Made by a program: the position numbers and the translations under genes. Of a DNA stretch of 64,000 bases, positions 57,781 to 64,000 are shown piece after piece (the first letter of the stretch is position 1; every line of letters begins with the position of its first letter). Source of the stretch: Campylobacterales bacterium (GTDB taxonomy: Bacteria > Campylobacterota > Campylobacteria > Campylobacterales > Sulfurospirillaceae); assembly GCA_016930915.1 (NCBI GenBank), contig JAFGFU010000014.1, positions 1 to 64,000 of the forward strand, in the 5' to 3' direction. The notes under the pieces are model-generated. The model ran no database searches. It was not told the DNA's origin and saw nothing but the letters and a program-made list of their open reading frames with translations.

Positions 57781-58659
57781 ATGAAGTTTTTTGTTTTTTC
57801 TGATGATGGAAATGTTGCTTTTTACTCTCTTTCTTCTCGTACTAGGGTTTATTTGCCTGATGATTTCTCTTTGAGTTCTATTGCCTCAAAAGGTTATTTT
57901 TTGTGTGAACATCGTGGCTTTGTTCTTGGTTTTACGTTTGAATCTTGGGTTAATCAAGAAGCTAGTCATCCTCGTTTTTTTCCTGCTACTCTTGCTCTTT
58001 CTAGTATTGGTTCTTACGTTGCTTTTAACTGTGATTATAGTGTGTATTCTTCTTATGAGGGATATACTTCTTTTCATTCTATTTTTACATCTTCTTCTTT
58101 TTTTGATTTTTTTAAATCTTTGTGTGATTATATGGTTGATGGTTATCTTAATAATACTTTGGTTTATAATGCCTCTCATGATGTAAATCTTAAAAATGGT
58201 TATTTTGGTTTAAAAGATTTTGGTTGGGGTATTGTTCATTCTTATACGCCTTATCCTAAAAATGCTCTGTATCCTTATCATGGTTATTATACTTACGATG
58301 TCACTGCTACGGATATGTTAATTTTTCTTGATGATTCTTGTTGTTACCCTGACTTTTCCCCAATCGTTAGAATCTTAGGTGGTTCTCCATCTTCAATCCA
58401 ACTTGAAAACCTAAGAATGATTTGCTATTTATTGGGCGTGAATACGGCTGAAAATGGCTTAAAAGATTGTGACCTTATGAAAGAGTACCTTAAACGATTA
58501 AATCAAATTCTAGGCGGTTCCCCATACCCTGAGCCAAACGATAATTTAAAATCAATCTGCTACCTTTTAGGCGTTGATTCTGCTGAAAATGGTTTGAAAG
58601 ATTGTGAATTGTCTAAAGATTACGTTAAACGAATTTCAAAAATGTTAGGAGCTGAATAA
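57781..58659 (+). CDS. Aromatic beta-rich protein with two C-terminal 45-residue repeats, candidate receptor-binding protein
   Basis: A 292-residue protein. The N-terminal ~190 residues are rich in Tyr, Phe and Ser and look all-beta. Two tandem copies of a 45-residue unit follow (starting ILGGSP at residues 198 and 243, with ICYLLGV and AENGLKDC conserved in each). A C-terminal repeated module on a beta-rich body suggests a host-binding spike or fibre. Base use is T-rich in the first two thirds and closer to its neighbours in the repeats, hinting at a mosaic origin. Confidence 0.6.
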   Translation: MKFFVFSDDGNVAFYSLSSRTRVYLPDDFSLSSIASKGYFLCEHRGFVLGFTFESWVNQEASHPRFFPATLALSSIGSYVAFNCDYSVYSSYEGYTSFHSIFTSSSFFDFFKSLCDYMVDGYLNNTLVYNASHDVNLKNGYFGLKDFGWGIVHSYTPYPKNALYPYHGYYTYDVTATDMLIFLDDSCCYPDFSPIVRILGGSPSSIQLENLRMICYLLGVNTAENGLKDCDLMKEYLKRLNQILGGSPYPEPNDNLKSICYLLGVDSAENGLKDCELSKDYVKRISKMLGAE

Positions 58660-59022
58660 ATGCCAAAATATAAAGTTCAATTAAAACAAGGTTCAAGAAC
58701 CATAGTAAATCACATTGAAGCAAAGAGCGTGGGCGCTGTGCTTACATTTTATGAAACTTTAACCACTATGAAAGTGACTGAGGTTTTAAAAGTCGAATAT
58801 GAAAATGACACTATTCCGCCTATTGATGATATGCTTTATCACCCCTTATTTAAAGGCATTATGAAAACAGATACACGCATGGCGAAGCAGATTATTATCA
58901 ATAACGTAAAACTCTCAAAGAATGAAAAGGATATAGCCCTTGCATGTGTGCAAAACTTAGAAATTGAGGGGCAAAATATTGATAGCCTTTATAGCGCTTT
59001 GTTTAAAACCCAAACAGTTTAA
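58660..59022 (+). CDS. Small hypothetical protein
   Basis: A 120-residue protein beginning immediately after the previous stop. The first ~45 residues (MPKYKVQLKQGSRTIVNHIEA) look like a small beta-alpha fold, and the rest is helical. No family was recognised. It may act together with the repeat-bearing protein before it, as chaperone or assembly factor (inferred from coupling). Confidence 0.55.
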   Translation: MPKYKVQLKQGSRTIVNHIEAKSVGAVLTFYETLTTMKVTEVLKVEYENDTIPPIDDMLYHPLFKGIMKTDTRMAKQIIINNVKLSKNEKDIALACVQNLEIEGQNIDSLYSALFKTQTV

Positions 59023-59412
59023 GGCAATTTTTCCAAACCAAAGCCCCAAACTCCACCCTAAACCGCCCCGCCTTTTTCTCTCTCTTCTTTTCACCCCTTT
59101 AGGGGTATAGCCACATCTTCACGAATCTGGGACTTTGTCCCCGTTCGTGAAGATAGAGTGGCGTAGCAAAAAAGTAGGCTTAGCCTCTTCGCTTCTCGGT
59201 CAAACTGCAATAAAGAAGAGAACGCAAAATACATAAAATAATGCAAATTATTTTTCAAACTCCACCCTAAAAGCCCTCTCATAGCCTTATTTTTCAAAAA
59301 CGGTTATGTAACAAAGTGCTGAGGCGGGAGCCTCTTCTCTTTTAAGTGTGATTTTTTCAGCATGATTTTACATGTAAAAAAAAGAAGATGAGAATGTGCG
59401 AAGCACACTCTC
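59023..59412. other. Structured non-coding region of the element, candidate origin or packaging site
   Basis: A 390-base gap with no convincing gene. It contains ACCCCT-TT-AGGGGT (59093-59106) and a large hairpin (59110-59162). In the hairpin, GCCAC plus ATCTTCACGAA pairs with TTCGTGAAGAT plus GTGGC through a 3-base bulge, with an inner stem GGGAC/GTCCC. Also present are a 15-base direct repeat AAACTCCACCCTAAA (59048-59062 and 59257-59271), a GAGGC/GCCTC stem (near 59322-59335) and one TTTACATGTAAA palindrome (near 59368). Confidence 0.6.
59110..59162. other. Large nested hairpin
   Basis: The left arm 59110-59125 and right arm 59144-59154 plus 59158-59162 form a 16-pair stem with one 3-base bulge. 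An inner 5-pair stem (59129-59133 with 59137-59141) closes a 3-base loop. It is the longest hairpin noticed in the element. It lies in a gap between convergent gene groups, so a bidirectional terminator is possible, although no T tract follows. Confidence 0.7.
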
Positions 59413-59610
59413 TTAAAATGTAGGATTTAAAATAGCGTTTATCTCCGCTTCTTCTCGCTCTGAAAGAGTGATCATATCTTCATCAATGTTCTTAAAATAT
59501 CCAAAAGCTTTTTCAATCTCTCCAACTTTTTGAATTAAAATAACCCCGTGCCCTTGACCGTTTACCGCTGTGCGATAATCCTTTTCATTTTTTATAATGT
59601 AACTGTGCAT
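59413..59610 (-). CDS. Small hypothetical protein
   Basis: A 65-residue protein (MHSYIIKNEKDYRTAVNGQG at the N-terminus). The start at 59610 is chosen because AAAGGA lies 6 bases before it and the upstream stop is just 2 bases away; a longer frame from 59667 would run into the preceding gene. No family was recognised. Confidence 0.55.
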   Translation of the reverse strand: MHSYIIKNEKDYRTAVNGQGHGVILIQKVGEIEKAFGYFKNIDEDMITLSEREEAEINAILNPTF

Positions 59611-59612
59611 TT

Positions 59613-60224
59613 TTATTCCTTTGTGTAGTTTAAGACGATTATTGCTTTGAATCCTGAGGCGTCCCAATTTGATTGAATCGTTATTAAATTTTGATTTGGT
59701 GATGATATTAGTGTTGTTAAACTTCTTCCTAAATATATGTTCGTATAATTTGGGCTTATTCTTCCTTTTTTGGGTGGCATAGCTTCACATTTGCTTTCTC
59801 CGTAGTTTATCCAATAATCATAATTGTAATTATAGTTTGGAATTTCTATTGTTTTTTCTACTGCATTTCCTAACGCTCCACAATCAACCTCTAGCCCAAA
59901 AACCTCTTTCCCATTGCGTGTATAACCGCACCTAAACTCACTCGAGGAGATGTTATAAGATTCTATTTTTTTACTAAGTAGCGTGTTTATCTGCTCTTTC
60001 GTATACACTTCAAAATCTTCTACGTTTACAGTAACGGTGCTAAGTGGCTTCCATTCAATCGGTTCAATGCTCTTTAATGCAAAAAAACCATAAGGTTCAA
60101 CCACTAGACAAACTTTGTTTAAATCTTCCGCTTTAACTTGATAGGAATCCCGTTCACTTTCATTCAAAAATTTAAAATTATGAATGACGTGAATATCTCC
60201 CTCTTTTACCTCTCTATGTTGCAT
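59613..60224 (-). CDS. Hypothetical protein of the element
   Basis: A 203-residue soluble protein with mixed character. The N-terminal part (MQHREVKEGDIHVIHNFKF) and Tyr/Asn-rich segments (IEIPNYNYNYDYWINYGESK) are notable, but no family was recognised. It is one base downstream of the preceding minus-strand gene and 2 bases upstream of the next, so the three form an operon opposite to the virion-like genes. Confidence 0.6.
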   Translation of the reverse strand: MQHREVKEGDIHVIHNFKFLNESERDSYQVKAEDLNKVCLVVEPYGFFALKSIEPIEWKPLSTVTVNVEDFEVYTKEQINTLLSKKIESYNISSSEFRCGYTRNGKEVFGLEVDCGALGNAVEKTIEIPNYNYNYDYWINYGESKCEAMPPKKGRISPNYTNIYLGRSLTTLISSPNQNLITIQSNWDASGFKAIIVLNYTKE

Positions 60225-60225
60225 T

Positions 60226-60597
60226 TTATAAACTCCTTAAAATTGTTTTGTTCGCAAAAAGTACATTATTCCCACAATAAAGAACGCTTGATGGCGTAAT
60301 AACCTTTTTTGAAAAATCCATACTCATTTCTGCATTATCAAAGAAATCTTTTAACATGTTCGCATATTGTGCCATGTATTCAAGATAACCTATTTCATGA
60401 GCGTTTTTACATGTAACTCCGCTCAAATCCTCTTTTTCTTCCAACCTCTCCCCACATTCAAAACATTTTAATCCGCCAACGTCTGTAACATCAAACGCAA
60501 CTTCAAAAAATGTTTTAAAATCTTCACTATCTATTGTCAAAAATAGCCCCTTTCTTTTAAAAAATATGTTTTGAATAATAAAAACTTTTTTATTCAA
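60226..60597 (-). CDS. Hypothetical protein with a four-cysteine zinc-ribbon-like motif
   Basis: A 123-residue protein. Residues about 40-65 (LKCFECGERLEEK...VTCKNAHE) give CxxC...C plus His, resembling a zinc ribbon, so it may bind DNA, RNA or protein. The start is a TTG at 60597 lying inside the left arm of repeat D2; an alternative start further in is possible. It is first gene of the minus-strand trio. Confidence 0.6.
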   Translation of the reverse strand: MNKKVFIIQNIFFKRKGLFLTIDSEDFKTFFEVAFDVTDVGGLKCFECGERLEEKEDLSGVTCKNAHEIGYLEYMAQYANMLKDFFDNAEMSMDFSKKVITPSSVLYCGNNVLFANKTILRSL

Positions 60598-60658
60598 TCA
60601 ACTCACCCCCCTTTTAAACTTCCTTTTTATGGTGTTTTCCAATGCCCGTGAGTTGATT
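60596..60658. repeat. Conserved 63-nt hairpin-bounded repeat D2
   Basis: It has the same 10-base inverted ends as D1 (AATCAACTCA at 60596-60605; TGAGTTGATT at 60649-60658) and the same interior AACTTCCTTTTTATGGT. The small inner stem is GGTGT/ATGCC, which still pairs as RNA through G-U pairs where D1 has GGTAT/ATACC. It lies between the divergent genes at 60597 and 60729. Confidence 0.85.
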
Positions 60659-60728
60659 CTTTTGTTTTTTATTACAATTTTTTCACGTTTTTGCAAAAAC
60701 ACAAACAAAAAAAAGGAGTCAAGAAAAA

Positions 60729-61088
60729 ATGCTTAAACAAATCATTGGCGGTAGAACCGTTAAGACTGTTCATGCTGAAATGTCTGAGGCGGATTTAACC
60801 GCTCTAACCCCTCTTTTAGAGGGTAAGATTGAGACGTATGAGAAAAAATTCGAGGGTGGTACGGCTACAACTGTTCCTGCTGTTATGAATTACATTCGAT
60901 TTTCAGTCGGTAAAAAAGTTTCTAAAAATGTGAGTATTAGCGGTAGCGTTACAGTTCCTCACATTAAATCGGGTAAAAGTTTTTCAGATTGTAAAGCTTT
61001 GGTAGTTGGTGCTTTTGATTCTAGCTTTGATAGTGATGTAAAGTGTGAATATTCAAATCTTATCGGCTCAAATAGTGAGGTAGCATAA
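60729..61088 (+). CDS. Beta-rich small protein, candidate virion component
   Basis: A 119-residue protein with no signal peptide or membrane segment. It has strand-rich sequence (VSKNVSISGSVTVPHIKSG) and alternating small residues. It is the first of three overlapping genes (60729-61650) and sits behind repeat D2. RBS AAAGGAG precedes ATG. No family was recognised. Confidence 0.55.
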   Translation: MLKQIIGGRTVKTVHAEMSEADLTALTPLLEGKIETYEKKFEGGTATTVPAVMNYIRFSVGKKVSKNVSISGSVTVPHIKSGKSFSDCKALVVGAFDSSFDSDVKCEYSNLIGSNSEVA

Positions 61089-61432
61089 TGGCAAAGACTT
61101 TAGTAATTAATACTTTAGGGGCAACCACAAAATCTTTTTCACTTCCTGCGGATGATACTGCGACGAGTGCATTTTGTACTGCTATTTTGGATGGTCAGTT
61201 TGAAGGTTTTGTAAAACAAGGTGAGAGCGGTACTGATTCAGGTATCACCGCTTACAATGATGTACGTGTACAAATTTCAAGTGACACGGGTTCTAAAACT
61301 TATATCGGCTTTGCTGGTAAAGTTGGTGCGACTGATGTTGAAATCCAAAACGCACTTATCGGGAAAACTGTAAACGGTGTTAAAGCTGATAAAGTTTTCG
61401 TATCTATGAGAGAAGTTAAAGTAGGCGCATAA
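61088..61432 (+). CDS. Beta-rich small protein, candidate virion component
   Basis: A 114-residue protein, Thr/Gly/Val-rich (TYIGFAGKVGATDVEIQNAL), overlapping the previous gene by one base (TAATG) and the next by one base. It has no signal peptide. Its size, composition and coupling are compatible with a structural protein made in quantity. No family was recognised. Confidence 0.55.
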   Translation: MAKTLVINTLGATTKSFSLPADDTATSAFCTAILDGQFEGFVKQGESGTDSGITAYNDVRVQISSDTGSKTYIGFAGKVGATDVEIQNALIGKTVNGVKADKVFVSMREVKVGA

Positions 61433-61650
61433 TGAATTTCGTCGAATGGTTATCTTTTGCTTTTGCTGTTCTCGTTCAGCTCGTTATCGTTGTTTCAATG
61501 GTCGCAACTCTTAAAGAACGAGTAAAACGTTTAGAGTTCGATAACTTGAATCTTTGGGCTAAACAAGATGAAGCACGTGAAAAGCATGAGATGATTGTTA
61601 TGATTAACGCTAAACTTGATATGCTTATCGCTCAAATCGCTCAAAAATGA
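61432..61650 (+). CDS. Small membrane protein with coiled-coil tail, holin- or spanin-like
   Basis: A 72-residue protein with one N-terminal TM helix (WLSFAFAVLVQLVIVVSMVA) followed by a charged coiled coil (LKERVKRLEFDNLNLWAKQ). This layout is common in small phage holin-like or lysis-accessory proteins. It is the last gene of the element and is followed by a hairpin terminator. Confidence 0.6.
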   Translation: MNFVEWLSFAFAVLVQLVIVVSMVATLKERVKRLEFDNLNLWAKQDEAREKHEMIVMINAKLDMLIAQIAQK

Positions 61651-61680
61651 GGTTAGAGGCTTAAACGCCTTTAACCCCTC
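61649..61680 (+). terminator. Hairpin at the right end of the element
   Basis: GAGGTTAGAGGC pairs with GCCTTTAACCCCTC through small bulges around TTAAAC. It follows the last gene of the element directly. The downstream run is A-rich rather than T-rich, so termination strength is uncertain. Confidence 0.55.
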
Positions 61681-61741
61681 AAAAACATCAAAATAATTAA
61701 AATTTCTCAAAATAACTCATTTTAAGCCTTGACAAATGACA

Positions 61742-61747
61742 TATAAT
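61742..61747 (+). promoter_or_regulatory. Probable -10 box of murA
   Basis: TATAAT lies 44 bases upstream of the murA ATG. TTGACA is present only 7 bases before it, too close for a standard -35. The hexamer overlaps the right-hand 11-base inverted match (61744-61754), so element insertion may have reached or rebuilt this promoter. Confidence 0.5.
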
Positions 61748-61791
61748 CTACAATGCTTATCTTTTATATACGCAACAAGGGAAAACTTATT

Positions 61792-63060
61792 ATGATGTAT
61801 TATTTAGCGATTCAGGGAAAGCAAAAATTAGATGGAACAGTCTCTATTTCAGGGGCTAAAAACGCTGCCTTACCTCTTTTGGCATTAACCCTCCTCTCTA
61901 AACGAATGATAACGATTTCAAATATGCCTGAAGTCGCAGATGTTAAGACTTTACTACAACTTCTTTGCAATCTTGGTGGTTCTTTTACATGTAAAGAAAA
62001 AAATGTATTTGAAGTGGATGCAACAACGGTAAATTCAGCATGTGCAAATTATGATATTGTACGTAAAATGCGTGCTTCTATTTTAACATTAGGGCCACTT
62101 TTAGCTCGTTTTGGACACTGTGAAGTCTCTTTGCCTGGTGGATGTGCTATTGGTCAGCGCCCGATTGATTTACATTTAAAAGCGTTAGAGCAAATGGGCG
62201 CTATTATTGAAATCAAACAAGGATATGTGTTAGCCAAAGCTCCCAATGGCTTAAAAGGTGCAACTATTGTTTTTGATAAAGTAACCGTTACTGGTAGTGA
62301 AAATATTATTATGGCGGCAGCTTTGGCGCATGGAACAACTACGCTGGTGAATGTTGCCAAAGAGCCTGAAGTGGTGCAATTGTGTGAGATATTAGCCGCA
62401 GCTGGGGTGAGTATTAAAGGAATTGGTAGTTCAAAATTAGTCATTGTGGGTAGTCATGGAGCACTGTTAGCTATTCCTGATTTTAGCGTGATTCCTGATC
62501 GCATAGAAGCGGGGACTTATTTGTGTGCAGCAGCCATTACCCAATCAAAAATTACCCTTTTAAATGTCAATCCAAACCATTTAGAAGCGGTTATTTTAAA
62601 ACTACAACAAATGGGCTTTAGTATAGACGAAAGTGAAAATTCACTTACAATTCATCCGTGTGATAAAATCATGCCATGTGATATTGAAACATCTGAATAT
62701 CCAGGCTTTCCAACTGATTTACAAGCGCAATTTATGGCATTGTGCACACAAGCAAAAGGAACAAGTATTATTGATGAGCGTCTGTTTGAAAACCGTTTTA
62801 TGCATGTCAGTGAACTTTCTCGTATGGGAGCTAATATTAAACTCAAGGGGCACAGTGCCACAGTAGAGGGAAAAATGAATCTCAATGCAGCAGATGTTAT
62901 GGCTACGGATTTAAGGGCTAGTTCGGCACTTATCTTAGCCGCTCTTGTTGCAGAAGGTACCACAAAAATTCATAGAATTTATCACTTAGACCGTGGGTAT
63001 GAAGATTTAGAAGGTAAATTTTCAAAACTAGGTGCGCATATTCAACGATTAGAGGAGTAA
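61792..63060 (+). CDS. murA: UDP-N-acetylglucosamine 1-carboxyvinyltransferase
   Basis: A roughly 422-residue enzyme catalysing the first committed step of peptidoglycan synthesis (PEP transfer to UDP-GlcNAc). The N-terminus ([20 protein letters not shown], with the catalytic-site Lys), the loop region with [20 protein letters not shown] and the C-terminal [11 protein letters not shown] are typical. The usual loop Cys lies in [10 protein letters not shown], so fosfomycin-type chemistry at that Cys is possible. ATG 61792 or 61795 both suit AAGGG. It is followed 3 bases later by moeA. Confidence 0.96.
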   Translation: MMYYLAIQGKQKLDGTVSISGAKNAALPLLALTLLSKRMITISNMPEVADVKTLLQLLCNLGGSFTCKEKNVFEVDATTVNSACANYDIVRKMRASILTLGPLLARFGHCEVSLPGGCAIGQRPIDLHLKALEQMGAIIEIKQGYVLAKAPNGLKGATIVFDKVTVTGSENIIMAAALAHGTTTLVNVAKEPEVVQLCEILAAAGVSIKGIGSSKLVIVGSHGALLAIPDFSVIPDRIEAGTYLCAAAITQSKITLLNVNPNHLEAVILKLQQMGFSIDESENSLTIHPCDKIMPCDIETSEYPGFPTDLQAQFMALCTQAKGTSIIDERLFENRFMHVSELSRMGANIKLKGHSATVEGKMNLNAADVMATDLRASSALILAALVAEGTTKIHRIYHLDRGYEDLEGKFSKLGAHIQRLEE

Positions 63061-63063
63061 AGC

Positions 63064-64000
63064 ATGGCAAAAGCGTCTGTTGTTTCTTTTGATGAAGCGA
63101 TTCAATGTTCACGTGCATTGGCAACAAAAAAACCACATACCGAATGGGTTAGCCTTTTTGATGCGCTAGGATGTACATTAGCAAACAAGATTACATGTAA
63201 AAAAAATCTTCCCTCTTACAATAATGCTGCTATGGATGGTTTTGCTTTTACTTATAAAGAGGGGTTGCGTGAACTTAATGTTAAAAAAACTATTTTAGCA
63301 GGCAGTGTCGTTGAGGCATGTTTAGTGGGCAATGAGTGTTATAAAATCATGACGGGTGCTAAAGTTCCTTTTGATGCCGATACAATTGTTCCTTTTGAAA
63401 TGTGTCAAGTTTATGATGAAACTATGGTAATTCTCCCTGAGAAGGTTAAAAAAGGAGATGCTCTTCGCTTTAAAGGAGAAGAAGCAACCATAGGTACGAT
63501 GCTCTTAGAGGAAGGGAGAGTTCTAAATTCTAGAGATGTTGCTCTTTTGGCTTCTCAAGGAATTATGATGGTAGAGGTGTATAAAAAACTTCAGATTGCT
63601 GTTTTTTCCACAGGAGATGAATTAAAATCGCCTTGGGAAAATGCCAGTGAAGATGAAATTTATGATATTAATGCTCTCTCACTCATCTCTTTGCTGAAAG
63701 AACATGGATTTTCTGCGCACTATTGTGGGGTGATTCCAGATAATTTAGAATCTGCAACAGACTATTTTGCCCAAATGAAACAGTATGATTTCCTTTTAAC
63801 CAGTGGTGGTGTAAGCATGGGCGAGGCAGACTTTGTTGAGCGAGCCTTAGTGTCAAATGGTTTTAAAGCCTCTTTTCATGGTATTAATATCAAGCCTGGA
63901 AAACCAACTATGATGGGTAAAATGGGTGAAACTATTGTTGCTTCAATGCCTGGAAACCCTTTGGCTGCGTATGTGAATGCTTTAGTTTTTGTTATTCCTC
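63064..64000 (+). CDS. moeA: Molybdopterin molybdenumtransferase MoeA, 5' part
   Basis: At least 312 residues, running off the right edge of the window. It inserts molybdate into adenylylated molybdopterin. Seen are LPSYNNAAMDGFAF, KIMTGAKVPFDADTIVPFE, the MoCF domain start (LQIAVFSTGDEL), LLTSGGVSMGEADFV and SMPGNPLAAYVNALVFV. A TTTACATG-type palindrome encodes the ITCK segment. It is 3 bases after murA. Confidence 0.95.
   Translation, partial: MAKASVVSFDEAIQCSRALATKKPHTEWVSLFDALGCTLANKITCKKNLPSYNNAAMDGFAFTYKEGLRELNVKKTILAGSVVEACLVGNECYKIMTGAKVPFDADTIVPFEMCQVYDETMVILPEKVKKGDALRFKGEEATIGTMLLEEGRVLNSRDVALLASQGIMMVEVYKKLQIAVFSTGDELKSPWENASEDEIYDINALSLISLLKEHGFSAHYCGVIPDNLESATDYFAQMKQYDFLLTSGGVSMGEADFVERALVSNGFKASFHGINIKPGKPTMMGKMGETIVASMPGNPLAAYVNALVFVIP

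Larger units (their letters stand above)
49550..61754 (+). mobile_element. ~12-kb integrated phage-like element with IS110-type recombinase and rolling-circle initiator
   Basis: A block of mobile-type genes inserted between the PilZ gene and murA. It encodes a DEDD recombinase, Rep_trans initiator, C5 methyltransferase, M15 peptidase and many small unrecognised proteins, several with membrane or beta-rich character. No terminase, portal, tail, Zot or other P-loop gene is present. The edges are uncertain. An 11-base inverted match (ATTGTAGATTA at 49550-49560; TAATCTACAAT at 61744-61754) and a 10-base direct match (TCATTTTAAG at 49636-49645 and 61717-61726) are candidates. The TACATGTA motif is rarer here than in flanking core DNA. 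Confidence 0.8.

Noticed and set aside
57886-58186. Open frames of about 100 residues on both strands inside the repeat-bearing gene
   Set aside because: They are low-complexity shadows caused by T-rich codons in the real gene; no RBS and no domain.
61736-61747. TTGACA with TATAAT as a full sigma-70 promoter of murA
   Set aside because: The spacing between the hexamers is only 7 bases; only the -10 box is supported.
49550-61754. Standard inovirus prophage
   Set aside because: No Zot-like ATPase, no small signal-peptide-plus-TM coat protein and no secretin or adsorption-protein layout; an M15 peptidase is not expected in an extruding phage.

Overview
The window is an AT-rich chromosomal segment that reads as a Campylobacterota (epsilonproteobacterial) genome, most likely Sulfurospirillum or a close relative. 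The reasons are the gene neighbourhood aroB / MscS channel / mtaB / FtsH-like / bioV, a XerH-type recombinase downstream of tgt, short tightly overlapping operons, and many copies of the palindrome TTTACATGTAAA scattered inside and between genes. No rRNA, tRNA or CRISPR array was recognised.

1-11.6 kb is accessory DNA. A decayed IS3-family insertion sequence is followed by a Fic/HTH 'mobile mystery' pair, then a two-partner secretion locus (a frameshifted tpsB transporter and an intact 1710-residue tpsA exoprotein with an overlapping small lipoprotein gene), then two more lipoprotein genes. Four related ~102-bp repeats (R1-R4) with ends TGTCA...TGACA bracket the Fic pair and the lipoprotein pair, so each looks like a ~1.3-kb mobile cassette.

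11.7-49.4 kb is mostly core genome. It holds a soluble FIST-domain chemoreceptor; an RND efflux operon led by its own TetR regulator; peptide deformylase, a small-molecule kinase and a PnuC-type transporter; a block of housekeeping genes (pseudouridine synthase, thioredoxin-like protein, bioV, a protease-dead FtsH homologue, mtaB, MscS channel, aroB, TrkA-like protein, tgt, xerH, CorA family, SixA); a two-component system divergent from a dicarboxylate transporter plus two-subunit fumarase/tartrate dehydratase; the nickel-dependent lactate racemase operon larA-larC-larE-larB; and a large degenerate-GGDEF/PilZ protein.

About 49.55-61.7 kb is the most unusual part: a ~12-kb integrated element between the PilZ gene and murA. 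It starts with an IS110/Piv-type DEDD recombinase behind a foldable leader, followed by small early genes, a Rep_trans-type rolling-circle initiator, a solitary cytosine-C5 methyltransferase and an M15 endolysin-like peptidase. After these come about a dozen unrecognised proteins that look like membrane, coiled-coil and beta-rich virion components. I see no tyrosine/serine integrase, terminase, Zot-like or other P-loop packaging ATPase, and no tail genes. It does not match a standard inovirus or tailed prophage and is best read as an undescribed small, probably circular or ssDNA, phage-like element. A conserved 63-nt hairpin-bounded repeat sits at both of its divergent gene boundaries. The window ends in murA and the 5' part of moeA.
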